A DNA stretch of 51,463 nt, from the NCBI RefSeq assembly GCF_003096655.1, contig NZ_QEKQ01000011.1, positions 1 through 51,463 of the forward strand. Reading direction: 5' to 3'. The DNA is from Tamilnaduibacter salinus. GTDB taxonomy: Bacteria; Pseudomonadota; Gammaproteobacteria; Pseudomonadales; Oleiphilaceae. Shown here piece by piece: positions 10,170-20,515 of the stretch. Each line of letters opens with the position of its first letter. Positions within the stretch are counted from its first letter, which is position 1. Position numbers and translations under genes: made by a program. The notes under the pieces are model-generated. The model saw only the letters and a list, made by a program, of their open reading frames with translations, made no database searches and was not told where the DNA came from.

Positions 10170-10198
10170 ATTTTAGGCGTGGGGCGAACGCCATACAA
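10170..10198 (-). promoter_or_regulatory. Putative map promoter
   Basis: On the minus strand TTGTAT, a 17-base spacer and TAAAAT lie about 30 bases before the map start codon. The -10 box matches consensus at 5 of 6 positions and the -35 box is weak. The -10 box sits inside the small inverted repeat CGCCTATTTTAGGCG. Confidence 0.45.
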
Positions 10199-10243
10199 CC
10201 GACGGGCGTGCTCAATGATGGGGCATGCCGGCTACTGCGGTGA

Positions 10244-10272
10244 TAGCGTCACGCGCCCAATTATGGTATAAA
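10244..10272 (+). promoter_or_regulatory. Putative rpsB promoter with extended -10
   Basis: TGGTATAAA at 10264-10272 is an extended -10 element (TGn before TATAAA). The -35 region is poor. It would yield a leader of about 140 bases before rpsB. Gammaproteobacterial rpsB leaders are known to be feedback-controlled by ribosomal protein S2; a structural match was not tested here. Confidence 0.45.
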
Positions 10273-10418
10273 CGCGGCGCCGGAATGGGGTCGACCCCTG
10301 TCGGCAAATACGCACACGCGTCGGCACGTTGCTCCAGGGTGCCTGTTTCCGTTTGGTGATGGGTTGGAGTGATCGGGCGCGTGGAGGACTAACCCGAAGT
10401 CATTGAAGGTGAAAAACC

Positions 10419-11189
10419 ATGTCTCAGGTAAACATGCGTGACCTGCTGAAAGCAGGCGCACACTTTGGCCACCAGACCCGCCACTGGAACCCGAAGATGT
10501 CCAAGTACATTTTCGGTGCCCGCAACAAGATTCATATCATCAACCTGGAACAGACTGTTCCGGCGATTGATGAAGCGCTGGGCTATGTCCGTGAGCTGGC
10601 TTCCAACAAGAACAAGATTCTGTTTGTTGGGACCAAGCGCTCCGCCTCCAAGATCATCAAAGAGGAAGCCCTGCGCTCTAACCAGCCGTATGTGAATCAC
10701 CGCTGGCTGGGCGGCATGCTGACCAACTACAAGACGATCCGTCAGTCCATCCGTCGATATCGCGACCTGGAGACCCAGAGTCAGGACGGCACGTTCGACA
10801 AGCTGACCAAGAAGGAAGCGCTGGAGCGTACCCGCGAGATGGAAAAGCTCGAGCGTGGCATTGGCGGCATCAAGGACATGGGCGGCCTGCCGGACGCCAT
10901 GTTCGTTGTGGATGTGGATCATGAGCGGATTGCCATCAAGGAAGCGAATAAGCTGGGCATTCCCGTGATTGGCGTTGTCGATACCAACAGCGACCCCGAT
11001 GGCATCGATTACGTGATTCCGGGTAACGATGACGCGATCCGTGCCATTCGCATTTACGTTCAGGCCGTTGCCGACACCTGCATCGACGCCACGCAGGGTG
11101 CGAGCACGCCGGATGAGTTTGTGGAAGTGAGCGAGACCGAAACAGAAGCGGCTGAGGGCGACAGCGCCCAGGACGCACCGGCGGAGTAA
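10419..11189 (+). CDS. rpsB: 30S ribosomal protein S2
   Basis: S2 is a structural protein of the small ribosomal subunit, needed late in assembly. The 256-residue sequence begins [20 protein letters not shown] and contains the family signatures [30 protein letters not shown] and [22 protein letters not shown]. It is a little longer than the E. coli protein because of an acidic C-terminal tail ([19 protein letters not shown]). GAAGGTGAAAAACC precedes the start. It heads the rpsB-tsf pair, and a strong hairpin sits between the two genes. Confidence 0.98.
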   Translation: MSQVNMRDLLKAGAHFGHQTRHWNPKMSKYIFGARNKIHIINLEQTVPAIDEALGYVRELASNKNKILFVGTKRSASKIIKEEALRSNQPYVNHRWLGGMLTNYKTIRQSIRRYRDLETQSQDGTFDKLTKKEALERTREMEKLERGIGGIKDMGGLPDAMFVVDVDHERIAIKEANKLGIPVIGVVDTNSDPDGIDYVIPGNDDAIRAIRIYVQAVADTCIDATQGASTPDEFVEVSETETEAAEGDSAQDAPAE

Positions 11190-11228
11190 TCCGCCGCTCG
11201 CCCCACCCATAAATGATCGATGATGCTG

Positions 11229-11254
11229 GCGCAGGCGCCCTGGGGCGCCTGCGC
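11229..11254 (+). terminator. rpsB-tsf intergenic hairpin
   Basis: GCGCAGGCGCCC at 11229-11240 and GGGCGCCTGCGC at 11243-11254 form a very stable stem. No U-tract follows (TGATAAAC), so it is more likely an mRNA-stabilising or partial attenuation structure than a full terminator. Confidence 0.5.
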
Positions 11255-11277
11255 TGATAAACAAGTGAGGATAGGAA

Positions 11278-12147
11278 ATGGCTGCGATTACCGCATCAAT
11301 GGTTAAAGAGCTCCGTGAGCGCACTGGCCTTGGCATGATGGAGTGCAAGAAGGCACTGGTTGAGGCTGATGGCAGTGTCGAAGGCGCCATTGAAGAGCTT
11401 CGCAAGAAGTCCGGCCTGAAAGCCGCCAAGAAAGCCGGTCGTACTGCGGCGGAAGGCGTTGCCCTTGTTCGCGTTTCTGACGACAACAAGAAGGGCACGA
11501 TCCTGGAAGTGAACGCCGAGACCGACTTCGTTGCCCGTGACGACAACTTCCTGACCTTCGCCAACCAGGTTCTGGATGTGGCGGTCGAGAAGGGCGAAAC
11601 CGACGTTGCGGCGCTGATGACCGACGATCTTGAGAAGCAGCGTGAAGAGCTGGTTCAGAAGATTGGCGAGAACATCAGTGTCCGGCGCCTGGTGGAAATC
11701 GAAGGCGATGTGGTGGAAGGCTACGTCCACAGCAACAACAAGATCGCGTCCGTTGTTGCTCTGAAGGGTGGCAACGCCGATACGGCCCGTGACATTGCCA
11801 TGCACGTGGCGGCAGTGAATCCGCGTGTCGCGAAGCCGGAAGACATGCCGCAGGAAGAAGTGGACAAGGAAAAAGAAGTCATCAAGGCTCAGCCGGACAT
11901 GGAAGGCAAGCCGGAGGAAATCGTCGAGAAGATGATGACCGGCCGCATCAAGAAATTCCTCAAGGAGAACAGCCTTGTGGAGCAGCCTTTCGTGAAGAAC
12001 CCGGATCAGAGCGTTGCGGACCTGCTCAAGGAGCAGGGCGCGGACCTGATCGGCTTCATTCGCCTGGAAGTGGGTGAAGGCATTGAGGTGGAAGAAAAGG
12101 ACTTTGCAACCGAAGTGGCAGAAGCCGCCGGTACTGACAAGGCCTGA
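11278..12147 (+). CDS. tsf: Elongation factor Ts
   Basis: EF-Ts is the nucleotide exchange factor that recharges EF-Tu with GTP. The 289-residue protein is full length, with the N-terminal UBA-like segment ([19 protein letters not shown]), the [10 protein letters not shown] core motif that contacts EF-Tu, and a dimerisation region ending in [30 protein letters not shown] precedes the ATG at 11278. It follows rpsB across a hairpin and is followed by terminator-like stems before pyrH, so rpsB-tsf is probably one unit with its own 3' end. Confidence 0.98.
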   Translation: MAAITASMVKELRERTGLGMMECKKALVEADGSVEGAIEELRKKSGLKAAKKAGRTAAEGVALVRVSDDNKKGTILEVNAETDFVARDDNFLTFANQVLDVAVEKGETDVAALMTDDLEKQREELVQKIGENISVRRLVEIEGDVVEGYVHSNNKIASVVALKGGNADTARDIAMHVAAVNPRVAKPEDMPQEEVDKEKEVIKAQPDMEGKPEEIVEKMMTGRIKKFLKENSLVEQPFVKNPDQSVADLLKEQGADLIGFIRLEVGEGIEVEEKDFATEVAEAAGTDKA

Positions 12148-12156
12148 TTCCGCCCC

Positions 12157-12183
12157 GGGGAACGCGTCAGCGTTCCCCTCTTC
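12157..12183 (+). terminator. Terminator-like hairpin after tsf
   Basis: GGGGAACGC (12157-12165) pairs with GCGTTCCCC (12170-12178) around a GTCA loop, followed by TCTTC. The U-tract is short. A second stem, CCGCCCCG (12186-12193) with CGGGGCGG (12215-12222), lies just downstream. Confidence 0.55.
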
Positions 12184-12350
12184 AGCCGCCCCGCATCGGC
12201 ATCAGACCCGGTGACGGGGCGGGTTTGTGTAAGGCGCCTCTGGTCAGGCTCCGACGCGGTTTCGCTGTCTGACCTGAGGCTCCTGAATTCGTGGCCCGCG
12301 CGGTGCGGGCTTCGACCTATCTGTTTCGATGCCGTCAAAGGGGGCCTGCC

Positions 12351-13079
12351 ATGCCAAAGTCGTCACAATCCCAGCCACGCTATAAACGCGTTCTTCTGAA
12401 ACTGAGCGGAGAAGCCCTTCAGGGCGAGCAGGAATTCGGCATCGATCCGAAAGTACTGGACCGGATGGCGCTGGAGATTGGAGCGCTTGTTGGCATTGGC
12501 GTTCAGGTCGGGCTGGTGATCGGCGGTGGTAACCTGTTCCGGGGGTCGGCATTGAACGAAGCCGGCATGGACCGGGTCACTGGCGACCACATGGGCATGC
12601 TGGCGACGATGATGAACGGCTTGGCCATGCGTGACGCCCTGGAGCGCTCCAATATCCGCACCCGTGTCCTGTCCGCCATTCCCATGAGTGGCATCGTTGA
12701 GCACTATGACCGGCGTCGGGCGGTTCGGGATCTGCGTGAAGGCGACGTCGTGATATTCTGTGCGGGTACGGGGAATCCGTTCTTTACCACCGATTCGGCG
12801 GCCTGCCTTCGGGGCATTGAGATTGAGGCGGACATTGTCCTCAAGGCCACCAAGGTGGATGGGGTGTTCACGGCGGACCCCGTGAAGGACCCGAACGCGG
12901 AAAAGTATGAGCGTCTGACGTACGACCAAGTGCTCGAAGAACGCCTCGGTGTGATGGACCTGACGGCCATTTGCCTGTGCCGGGATCAGGGCATGCCGGT
13001 GCGGGTGTTCAACATGAACAATCCGGGGGCGCTCACCCGACTGGTCGTGGGCGAGTCCGAAGGCACTCTGATTGAGTGA
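12351..13079 (+). CDS. pyrH: UMP kinase
   Basis: UMP kinase phosphorylates UMP to UDP in pyrimidine synthesis and belongs to the amino-acid-kinase fold rather than the NMP kinases. The 242-residue protein has [11 protein letters not shown] at the phosphate-binding N-terminus, [10 protein letters not shown], the allosteric/dimer region [20 protein letters not shown] and the acceptor region [14 protein letters not shown]. The ATG at 12351 follows AAAGGGGGCC; the longer start at 12291 is rejected because it adds non-family sequence. It begins the pyrH-frr-uppS-cdsA-dxr-rseP-bamA run. Confidence 0.97.
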   Translation: MPKSSQSQPRYKRVLLKLSGEALQGEQEFGIDPKVLDRMALEIGALVGIGVQVGLVIGGGNLFRGSALNEAGMDRVTGDHMGMLATMMNGLAMRDALERSNIRTRVLSAIPMSGIVEHYDRRRAVRDLREGDVVIFCAGTGNPFFTTDSAACLRGIEIEADIVLKATKVDGVFTADPVKDPNAEKYERLTYDQVLEERLGVMDLTAICLCRDQGMPVRVFNMNNPGALTRLVVGESEGTLIE

Positions 13080-13149
13080 GAACAGATGAGGGAACGGCTG
13101 GCGTGTGCCGTCCGTTCCGACATGGACTACCAGAGTTGAGGAAACGAAG

Positions 13150-13707
13150 GTGATCGACGATATCAAATCCGATGCCGAACAACGGATGAAGAAGTGCATT
13201 GAATCGCTTGAGCACTCCTTTCGCAAAATCCGGACGGGCCGGGCCCACCCTGCGATTCTGGATGGTATCACCGTTCCCTATTACGGGATGGATACACCAC
13301 TCAAGCAGGTCGCATCCATCAATGTTGAGGACGCGCGTACGCTGGTGGTATCGCCCTTTGAGAAAAGTCTGGCGCCGGCCGTTGAGAAAGCCATCATGGC
13401 TTCTGATCTGGGGTTGAACCCGGCGAGTAACGGCGATGTCATCCGGGTGCCCATGCCGATGCTGACCGAGGCGAACCGCAAAGAGTTGGTCAAGCAAGCC
13501 AAGGCGGATGCCGAAGCGACACGGGTCCAGATCCGCAACGCCCGCCGTGACGCGAACAATGACATCAAGGAGCTGCTGCGCGAGAAAGAGTTGTCCGAGG
13601 ATGAGGCTAAAGGTGGCGAAAACGCGATCCAGAAACTGACGGATCAGTTCGTGGCTGAGGTGGATGAGCACCTGAAGGCCAAGGAAAACGACCTGATGTC
13701 CATTTAA
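13150..13707 (+). CDS. frr: Ribosome recycling factor
   Basis: RRF splits the post-termination ribosome together with EF-G. With the GTG start at 13150 (VIDDIKSDAEQRMKKCIESL) the protein has 185 residues, exactly the E. coli length. GAGG lies about 8 bases upstream of the GTG. The family motifs RTGRAHPAILDGITVPYYG, ISPFEKSL-type (here VSPFEKSLAPAVEKAI) and NARRDAN are present. The ATG at 13105 would add 15 non-conserved residues. It sits between pyrH and uppS as in most proteobacteria. Confidence 0.96.
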   Translation: MIDDIKSDAEQRMKKCIESLEHSFRKIRTGRAHPAILDGITVPYYGMDTPLKQVASINVEDARTLVVSPFEKSLAPAVEKAIMASDLGLNPASNGDVIRVPMPMLTEANRKELVKQAKADAEATRVQIRNARRDANNDIKELLREKELSEDEAKGGENAIQKLTDQFVAEVDEHLKAKENDLMSI

Positions 13708-13774
13708 TCCGGCGGACATCCACGCGGACAGCCCCAGCCCGGTCACCCGGGCTGGCGGCGCTCAGAGGTATTCA

Positions 13775-14566
13775 ATGACGGACACGTCTTCTGCGGACAT
13801 TCCGCTCACTGCGGGCAAGCGCCCGGAGCATGTCGCCATCATCATGGACGGGAACAATCGATGGGCGCGGGAGCGCGGCCAGGGAGGCGTTTCCGGACAC
13901 CGGGCGGGTGTGAACTCGGTTCGTTCGACGGTTGAGACCTGCGCCCGCGAAGGGGTGTCGGTGCTCACCCTGTTTGCGTTCTCCAGCGAGAACTGGCGGC
14001 GCCCAAAGGATGAAATCTCTGCGCTCATGCGCTTGCTGCTGATGGCGCTGGAGCGGGAGGTGCGCAAACTTCACCGGAACAACATCCGGCTGAGGATCAT
14101 CGGCGACCGGACGGCGTTCAGTGAACGGATTCAGGCCCACATGGACCGGGCGGAAGTGCTGACCGCCAACAACACCGGCATGACGCTGGTTGTGGCAGCC
14201 AACTACGGCGGCCACTGGGACATCACCTGCGCCACGCGTCGTCTGGCGGAGAAAGTTCAGCGCGGCGAGCTGGCACCAGAGGCCATTACCGACGATCTGG
14301 TGCAGCAGCAACTGAGTATTGGTGATCTGCCCATGCCGGATCTGCTGATCCGGACCGCGGGTGAGCAGCGGATCAGTAATTTCCTGCTCTGGCACCTGGC
14401 CTATACCGAGTTCTATTTTTCACCGGTGTACTGGCCGGACTTCGGGCCGGAGGAAATGCGGGGTGCGCTGGCCGCATACGGGCAACGCAAACGCCGGTTC
14501 GGGCAGACCGATGACCAGGTGGATGCGGACGAAGCGCCGCACGTGACCGGTACCGACGGTCCCTGA
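13775..14566 (+). CDS. uppS: Undecaprenyl diphosphate synthase
   Basis: This cis-prenyltransferase builds C55 undecaprenyl diphosphate, the lipid carrier for peptidoglycan and LPS O-chains. The 263-residue protein has the catalytic HVAIIMDGNNRWA motif with the key Asp, the SGHRAG segment, FAFSSENW-type sequence (LTLFAFSSENWRRP), and DLLIRTAGEQRISNFLLW near the C-terminus. Members usually carry 'RTSGE' where this one has RTAGE, a conservative change. It is followed by cdsA after 43 bases and forms part of the envelope block. Confidence 0.96.
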   Translation: MTDTSSADIPLTAGKRPEHVAIIMDGNNRWARERGQGGVSGHRAGVNSVRSTVETCAREGVSVLTLFAFSSENWRRPKDEISALMRLLLMALEREVRKLHRNNIRLRIIGDRTAFSERIQAHMDRAEVLTANNTGMTLVVAANYGGHWDITCATRRLAEKVQRGELAPEAITDDLVQQQLSIGDLPMPDLLIRTAGEQRISNFLLWHLAYTEFYFSPVYWPDFGPEEMRGALAAYGQRKRRFGQTDDQVDADEAPHVTGTDGP

Positions 14567-14609
14567 CTCGGGGATCAACGACAACAACCAGAATAGAAGT
14601 GACCCCATT

Positions 14610-15452
14610 GTGCTTCGGACACGCATCATCACCGCACTGATTCTTGCGCCCATTGCCATTGGGGGTATCTTTTTTCTCCCCCCTCTTGGGTTCGCCCTGT
14701 TTACCGGCGCCATCATCACGGTCGGGGCATGGGAGTGGGCCAACATGGCTGGCATCACGCACCCGCTCGGGCGTGTCGGCTACGCGCTGGCACTGGCCGC
14801 CATCCTGTTTGCCCTGTTTCTGACGCCTCCGGTTCCGATTCTGGCCGTAGCGCTGCTCTGGTGGGTACTGGCGCTTGTGATGGTTGTGCTCTACCCACGC
14901 GGACGTCGGACCTGGCGCCCTGCGGCGTTCAAGGCGTTGTTCGGGGTGTTGGTTCTGGTGCCCGCCTGGGTTGGGCTGAACCATCTGCGCTCCGGCGATT
15001 TCCAGCTGGCGGAGACGGGCAACAACCTGCTGCTGATCCTCTACACCTTCTGCATTGTGTGGGTCGCCGATATCGGGGCGTACTTTGCCGGCCGGGCCTT
15101 TGGGCGTGCGAAACTGGCTCCGCGTGTCAGCCCCGGTAAGTCCTGGGCGGGTGTCTGGGGCGGCCTTGCCGCCGTCGCGCTACTGGCCCTGTTTGTGGCC
15201 TGGGCGGCCGGCTGCTCGCCGGCACAGGCGCTGTGGTTAACGGCGGTCAGTCTTGTCGCCGGCGCCTTCTCGGTGCTCGGTGACCTGATTGAGAGTCTGT
15301 TCAAGCGGGTCCGTGGAATCAAGGACAGCAGCGGATTGCTGCCGGGCCATGGCGGTATTATGGATCGGGTCGACAGCCTGACGGCCGCGATTCCGATATT
15401 CGCCCTCGGAATCACACTGATGGGCTGGCTGGAGCCTGCCGTGCTGTCGTAA
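14610..15452 (+). CDS. cdsA: Phosphatidate cytidylyltransferase
   Basis: CdsA makes CDP-diacylglycerol from CTP and phosphatidic acid, the branch point for all phospholipids. The 280-residue integral membrane protein has about seven to eight hydrophobic segments and the C-terminal CDP-DAG synthase signature, seen as SLFKRVRGIKDSSGLLPGHGGIMDRVDS with its basic and two acidic active-site residues. It starts with a GTG at 14610 (LRTRIITALIL follows), with GAAGTGA upstream as a weak ribosome site. It lies between uppS and dxr. Confidence 0.95.
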   Translation: MLRTRIITALILAPIAIGGIFFLPPLGFALFTGAIITVGAWEWANMAGITHPLGRVGYALALAAILFALFLTPPVPILAVALLWWVLALVMVVLYPRGRRTWRPAAFKALFGVLVLVPAWVGLNHLRSGDFQLAETGNNLLLILYTFCIVWVADIGAYFAGRAFGRAKLAPRVSPGKSWAGVWGGLAAVALLALFVAWAAGCSPAQALWLTAVSLVAGAFSVLGDLIESLFKRVRGIKDSSGLLPGHGGIMDRVDSLTAAIPIFALGITLMGWLEPAVLS

Positions 15453-15504
15453 CGGGCCGCCTCCCATGATGGTTTGGAATCCCTTTTAACCCACAGGAGC
15501 CGCT

Positions 15505-16680
15505 ATGCGCCAGGTCACTTTGCTGGGAGCGACCGGATCCATCGGTCTCAACACCCTGGACGTACTGGCCCGACACCCGGATCGATTTGCCGTCCACGCA
15601 TTGACTGCCAATCGGCAGGTGGATCCCATGATTCGCCTGTGCTTCGAGCACAAGCCCCGCTATGCTGTCATGGCGGATCCCGACGCCGCCCGTGAACTGG
15701 CCGAACGTTTGCCTGCCGGGTTGGGTGTGACCGTGCTTTCCGGGTGCGAAGGGCTCGAACAGGTCGCGTCTGCTGAGACGGTCGACGTGGTTATGGCGGC
15801 CATCGTCGGCGGCGCAGGGCTGCGTCCGACACTGGCGGCGGCCCGGGCCGGTAAACGCGTTCTGTTGGCCAATAAGGAAGCGCTGGTGATGTCCGGCGCG
15901 CTGTTCATGGATGCGGTCGCCGAGTCCGGAGCGGAATTGCTGCCCATCGACAGCGAACACAACGCCATTTTCCAGTGTCTGCCACCCGATCACATCCGGG
16001 ACCCGGACGGCGCCGGCGTCCGGCGGATTCTGTTGACCGCCTCCGGCGGCCCGTTCCGCGAAACCCCGGTGGCGTCGCTAGCCTCCGTGACGCCGGAACA
16101 GGCCTGTGCGCATCCGAACTGGAGCATGGGGCAGAAGATTTCAGTGGACTCCGCGACCCTCATGAACAAGGGCCTGGAGTTGATTGAGGCCTGTTGGCTT
16201 TTCAACACCGGGCCCGGTCGTATTGATGTCCATGTCCACCCCGAAAGCATCATCCATTCCATGGTGGAATATCTTGACGGCTCCATCCTCGCGCAGTTGG
16301 GCAGTCCGGACATGCGGACGCCGATTGCCAACGGTCTTGCCTGGCCGGAGCGTATTGATGCAGGGGTGGGGTCGCTGGACCTGTTCGAGCTGGGCCGATT
16401 CCGCTTTGAGCGGCCGGATGAAGACCGATTCCCATGTCTGACACTCGCCGCGGACGCGTTCCGCCTCGGGGGGACGGCACCGGTGGTGCTGAATGCGGCG
16501 AATGAAGTGGCCGTGCGTGCCTTTCTGAATGGTCATCTGAAATTCACCGATATTCCCGTTATCATTGAGAAGGCGCTGGAGCGACAGGCTCCCGTCGCGG
16601 CGGAGAGCTTTGAGGTCATCTTCGAGCAGGATGCCCAGGCCCGTCAGCTTGCCTGGTCCATTGTTGAGGCCCAGGCGTAG
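15505..16680 (+). CDS. dxr: 1-deoxy-D-xylulose 5-phosphate reductoisomerase
   Basis: Dxr (IspC) converts DXP to MEP in the non-mevalonate isoprenoid pathway, feeding the precursors used by UppS next door. The 391-residue protein has the NADPH-binding [28 protein letters not shown], the metal-binding [13 protein letters not shown], the mobile-loop [11 protein letters not shown] and [20 protein letters not shown]. The ATG at 15505 lies 6 bases after an AGGAG-type site (CACAGGAGCCGCT). Length and motifs indicate an active enzyme. Confidence 0.97.
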   Translation: MRQVTLLGATGSIGLNTLDVLARHPDRFAVHALTANRQVDPMIRLCFEHKPRYAVMADPDAARELAERLPAGLGVTVLSGCEGLEQVASAETVDVVMAAIVGGAGLRPTLAAARAGKRVLLANKEALVMSGALFMDAVAESGAELLPIDSEHNAIFQCLPPDHIRDPDGAGVRRILLTASGGPFRETPVASLASVTPEQACAHPNWSMGQKISVDSATLMNKGLELIEACWLFNTGPGRIDVHVHPESIIHSMVEYLDGSILAQLGSPDMRTPIANGLAWPERIDAGVGSLDLFELGRFRFERPDEDRFPCLTLAADAFRLGGTAPVVLNAANEVAVRAFLNGHLKFTDIPVIIEKALERQAPVAAESFEVIFEQDAQARQLAWSIVEAQA

Positions 16681-16715
16681 CGGTCGACAGATGTAGCGAG
16701 CGATAAAGGCAGCCG

Positions 16716-18065
16716 ATGGACATCCTTCAAACCATTCTCGCGTTAATCGTCACACTCGGTATTCTTGTGACGATTCATGAGTACGGTCATTTCTGGGTCG
16801 CACGCCGTTGCGGTGTCCGGGTATTGCGGTTCTCGGTCGGTTTCGGCAAGCCCCTCTTCTCCCGGTATGACCGCCACGGGACCGAATTCGCCGTGGCGGC
16901 CATCCCGCTTGGCGGTTACGTCAAAATGCTGGACGAGCGTGAAGGGCCGGTGCCTGACGAGCAGCTCCACGAGGCGTTTACCCGTAAGTCACCCGGTCAG
17001 CGGATCGCCATCGCTTCGGCGGGTCCCATCGCCAATTTTCTGTTTGCCATCGTCGCCTACTGGTTATTGAGCGTGGTGGGCTTTACGTCCGTGGCACCGG
17101 TGGTGGGCCAGGTGACGCCCGACAGCGTGGCAGAACGCATGGGATTGAGTTCCGGGACGGAGATCGTCGCAATCGATGGCCGGTCGGTTTCGGACTGGCG
17201 CGATGTCGGCGGGCGCCTGCTTGAGCGCGCCGGTGAGCAGGGTGCGGTAATGGTAACGGTCGAGGAAGGTGGTCAGAGACGAACCCTGACGACCGACCTG
17301 AAGGGGTGGCGCCTGGAGGGACGCCAGCCGGACCCGATTGGCCGTTTTGGTATTGAGCCCTACCGGCCGGATATTCCGCCGGTGCTGGGGCGAATCGTCG
17401 ATGGCAGTCCGGCTCAGGCGTCGGGTTTGCAACAGGGCGACCGGGTGAAAGCCGTGGACGGGGAACCGGTTGGCGACTGGTTTGATCTGGTGGATCGGAT
17501 TCAGGCCGCCCCGGGCGAGACACTCACCATGACCATTCAGCGAAACGGGCATGAAACCATCCTGTCGGTCACGCCGGAGCCGGTTGAAGGGGAGGCGGGG
17601 CAGACCATCGGCCGGGTTGGTGCAGGCGTTGCGCCGATCGAATGGCCTGAGGGGAGCCTGAGGCACAATCAGTTCGGTCCGCTGGAATCGATTCCCCGGG
17701 CACTGGGTGAGACCTGGTCCGACACGCGGATGATTCTGGTTGCCGTCAAGAAGATGGTGACCGGGCTGCTGTCCCCGGAAAACCTCAGCGGTCCGATTAC
17801 CATCGCCCGGGTGGCTGAGGCCACGGTGAGTTCCGGATTCCAGGACTTCATTGGCTTCCTGGCGTATCTGAGCATCAGTCTCGGGATTCTCAACCTGATG
17901 CCGGTGCCGGTGCTGGACGGTGGCCACATCCTTTTCTATTCGATTGAGGCCATCCGCCGCAAGCCGGTTTCCGAGCAGGCTCAGGCCATTGGCGTGCGTA
18001 TCGGGCTGGCCCTGATTCTGACCATCATGGTCTTTGCCCTTTACAACGACCTGATGCGGTTGTGA
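16716..18065 (+). CDS. rseP: Site-2 zinc protease RseP
   Basis: RseP cleaves the anti-sigma factor RseA within the inner membrane during the sigma-E envelope stress response and also clears remnant signal peptides. The 449-residue protein has four expected membrane segments, the HEYGH zinc motif near residue 23, tandem PDZ domains in the periplasmic middle (one around IPPVLGRIVDGSPAQASGL), and the second metal site NLMPVPVLDGGH near residue 400. It directly precedes bamA, whose folding status it helps monitor in E. coli. Confidence 0.96.
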   Translation: MDILQTILALIVTLGILVTIHEYGHFWVARRCGVRVLRFSVGFGKPLFSRYDRHGTEFAVAAIPLGGYVKMLDEREGPVPDEQLHEAFTRKSPGQRIAIASAGPIANFLFAIVAYWLLSVVGFTSVAPVVGQVTPDSVAERMGLSSGTEIVAIDGRSVSDWRDVGGRLLERAGEQGAVMVTVEEGGQRRTLTTDLKGWRLEGRQPDPIGRFGIEPYRPDIPPVLGRIVDGSPAQASGLQQGDRVKAVDGEPVGDWFDLVDRIQAAPGETLTMTIQRNGHETILSVTPEPVEGEAGQTIGRVGAGVAPIEWPEGSLRHNQFGPLESIPRALGETWSDTRMILVAVKKMVTGLLSPENLSGPITIARVAEATVSSGFQDFIGFLAYLSISLGILNLMPVPVLDGGHILFYSIEAIRRKPVSEQAQAIGVRIGLALILTIMVFALYNDLMRL

Positions 18066-18130
18066 GAATTGCCGACTTCCCGGGCTTCCCGCCCGGTTCC
18101 TTATTGCGCATAAACAGGCGAATGAACTGA

Positions 18131-20455
18131 ATGAGACGTCCTCTACTGAGTGTGTTGGCAGGGCTGTGCCTGATGGTGGTGGCTCTGCCGCAGGCTCTGG
18201 CCTTCGAGTTTGTCGTTTCGGATATCGAAGTGGAAGGGTTGCAGCGGGTATCGGCCGGCACCGTTTTCAGTGCCTTCCCCGTCGATATTGGCGAAACCAT
18301 CAATGACAGCGATGTCAGCGACGCCATCCGGAACCTCTTCCAGACGGGCCTGTTCACCGACATTCGCGCCAGCCGCGATGACAACGTCCTGATCCTCACC
18401 GTCCGTGAGCGCCCCTCCATCAGCGACATTTCGATTGAAGGCAACCAGAACATCGAGACGGAGCGCCTGAAAGGGGCTCTGCAAGGGGCCGGGATTGAGG
18501 AGGGGCAGGTCTTTAAGCGGGCCACGCTGGAGCGTCTCGAGCTGGAAATCCTGCGCTCCTATGTCTCCCAGGGTCGCTACAGCGCCCGTGTGAACGCCAC
18601 CGCGGAAGACCAGCCGCGTAACCGAGTGTCCGTGTCGCTGGACATCCAGGAAGGCAGCGTGGCGGCGATTCGCCACATCAACATCATTGGCAACGAAGCG
18701 TTCACTGACGAGACACTGACCGAGGAATTCGAGCTGGCGACCTCCTGGTGGTGGACGTCCATCACCAGTGCGGATAAATACGCCCGCGAACGCCTCAGTG
18801 GTGATCTGGAAACATTGCGGTCGTGGTATCTCAACCGGGGCTACCTGGACTTCAGCGTCGAGTCCAGTCAGGTATCCATCTCGCCGGACAAGAAAGACGT
18901 GTTCATCACCATCGCGGTGAATGAAGGGCCCAAGTACACCGTCTCCGATGTCAAACTGCGGGGCGCCCTGATCGTGCCGGAAGACGAGTTGCGAGAACTG
19001 CTGCAGATTCGCGAAGGGGATACCTTCTCACGGGCAGCGCTGACCCAGACCTCCAACAGTCTGTCGAGCCGGCTGGGCCGTGAAGGCTATACGTTCGCCA
19101 ACGTCAATGCGGTACCGGAGTCTCACGACGACAATACGGCATCCATCACCTTCTTCATTGAGCCGGGCGAGCGGACCTATGTCCGGCGGATTGAGTTCCG
19201 CGGCAACGTCTCGACCCGCGACGAAGTGCTTCGCCAGGAGCTGGTCCAGATGGAAGGCGCCGTGGCGTCCACCGATCTGATCGAATTCTCCAAGACCAAG
19301 CTGGAACGTCTCGGCTTCTTCAAGACGGTGGATGTGGAAACCCGCCGTGTGCCTGGAAAAGAGGGCAAAGTCGACGTCAACTACACTGTGGAGGAGCAGG
19401 CGACCGGGAGTCTGCAGGCCTCCGTTGGCTTCTCGCAGACGTCTGGCGTCATCCTGGGCGCCAATGTGTCTGAGAAGAACTTCCTCGGGACAGGCAAGCG
19501 TGTGTCAGTGGGCGCCAACATCAGCGATTCCATCAAGAGCGCCAACTTTTCCTACACCAACCCGTATTACACGGTGGACGGTGTCAGCCGCGGCTTCAGC
19601 CTGTTCGCCCGTGAGACGGATTTTGAGGAAGAGGAGATCTCTTCCTATCTGCTGGATGAATACGGCGGTCGCCTGAACTTCGGCTATCCCGTCAACCAGA
19701 GCACGCGTCTGAACTTCGGTGTGGGCTACACGCTGACGAAACTGAAAACGGACCGTTTTCCGGCAGAAGAAGTCGAGACCTTCATCGACAACCAGGGGGA
19801 CACGTTCAACACCTATCTGCTGACCGGCTCCTGGAACCAGAACACTCTCAACCGTGGCGTGTTGGCAACCGATGGTTATAGTCACTCCATTTCCGCCAAT
19901 GTGGCGGTGCCAGGCAGCGACCTGACCTATGTCAAGGTGAACCACCGTACCAATGCCTACTTCCCGATCAATGAGGCCCAGACCTGGGTGTTCCGGACGC
20001 GCACCGACATCGGTTACGCTCACGGCTACGGTGACACGGATGTGATGCCGTTCTTCGAACATTACTTTACAGGCGGGTATGGTTCGGTACGCGGGTACGA
20101 GGCCAATTCACTCGGGCCGCTGGCGACCAATAACGACCAGCTCGCGCCCGGTATCGAACAGGATCCGTTTGGTGGCACCATCCTCACCGAGGGCAGCGCC
20201 CAGTTGATCGTGCCGACGCCATTTGCCGAGGGCAGCCGCTCCATGCGCACTTCTGTGTTCGTCGATGCCGGGCAGGTGTTCGATCCGGACCGGGGCTTCG
20301 ACGTGTCGCTGGGTGAAATCCGGATGGCGGCGGGTGTGGGCTTCCAGTGGATAACTGCGATCGGGCCGTTGGCATTCAGTCTGGCGAAACCGCTGAATGA
20401 CGAACCCGGGGACGATACCCAGGTCTTCCAGTTTTCACTGGGGCAGCAATTCTAG
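18131..20455 (+). CDS. bamA: Outer membrane assembly factor BamA
   Basis: BamA is the core of the BAM complex that folds and inserts outer-membrane beta barrels. The 774-residue precursor has a signal peptide (residues 1-24, ending QALA), five POTRA domains (roughly 25-420), and a C-terminal 16-strand barrel. The barrel contains the VRGYEANSLGP loop-6 motif and ends in a terminal aromatic beta signal (VFQFSLGQQF). It follows rseP and precedes skp, the periplasmic chaperone that delivers barrel precursors. The start at 18131 gives a normal signal peptide. Confidence 0.97.
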   Translation: MRRPLLSVLAGLCLMVVALPQALAFEFVVSDIEVEGLQRVSAGTVFSAFPVDIGETINDSDVSDAIRNLFQTGLFTDIRASRDDNVLILTVRERPSISDISIEGNQNIETERLKGALQGAGIEEGQVFKRATLERLELEILRSYVSQGRYSARVNATAEDQPRNRVSVSLDIQEGSVAAIRHINIIGNEAFTDETLTEEFELATSWWWTSITSADKYARERLSGDLETLRSWYLNRGYLDFSVESSQVSISPDKKDVFITIAVNEGPKYTVSDVKLRGALIVPEDELRELLQIREGDTFSRAALTQTSNSLSSRLGREGYTFANVNAVPESHDDNTASITFFIEPGERTYVRRIEFRGNVSTRDEVLRQELVQMEGAVASTDLIEFSKTKLERLGFFKTVDVETRRVPGKEGKVDVNYTVEEQATGSLQASVGFSQTSGVILGANVSEKNFLGTGKRVSVGANISDSIKSANFSYTNPYYTVDGVSRGFSLFARETDFEEEEISSYLLDEYGGRLNFGYPVNQSTRLNFGVGYTLTKLKTDRFPAEEVETFIDNQGDTFNTYLLTGSWNQNTLNRGVLATDGYSHSISANVAVPGSDLTYVKVNHRTNAYFPINEAQTWVFRTRTDIGYAHGYGDTDVMPFFEHYFTGGYGSVRGYEANSLGPLATNNDQLAPGIEQDPFGGTILTEGSAQLIVPTPFAEGSRSMRTSVFVDAGQVFDPDRGFDVSLGEIRMAAGVGFQWITAIGPLAFSLAKPLNDEPGDDTQVFQFSLGQQF

Positions 20456-20515
20456 GAATACTCTGAAGAATCCGGGGGCACCCCGTCAGAGCACACACAA
20501 TCAGGAGAGATGGAC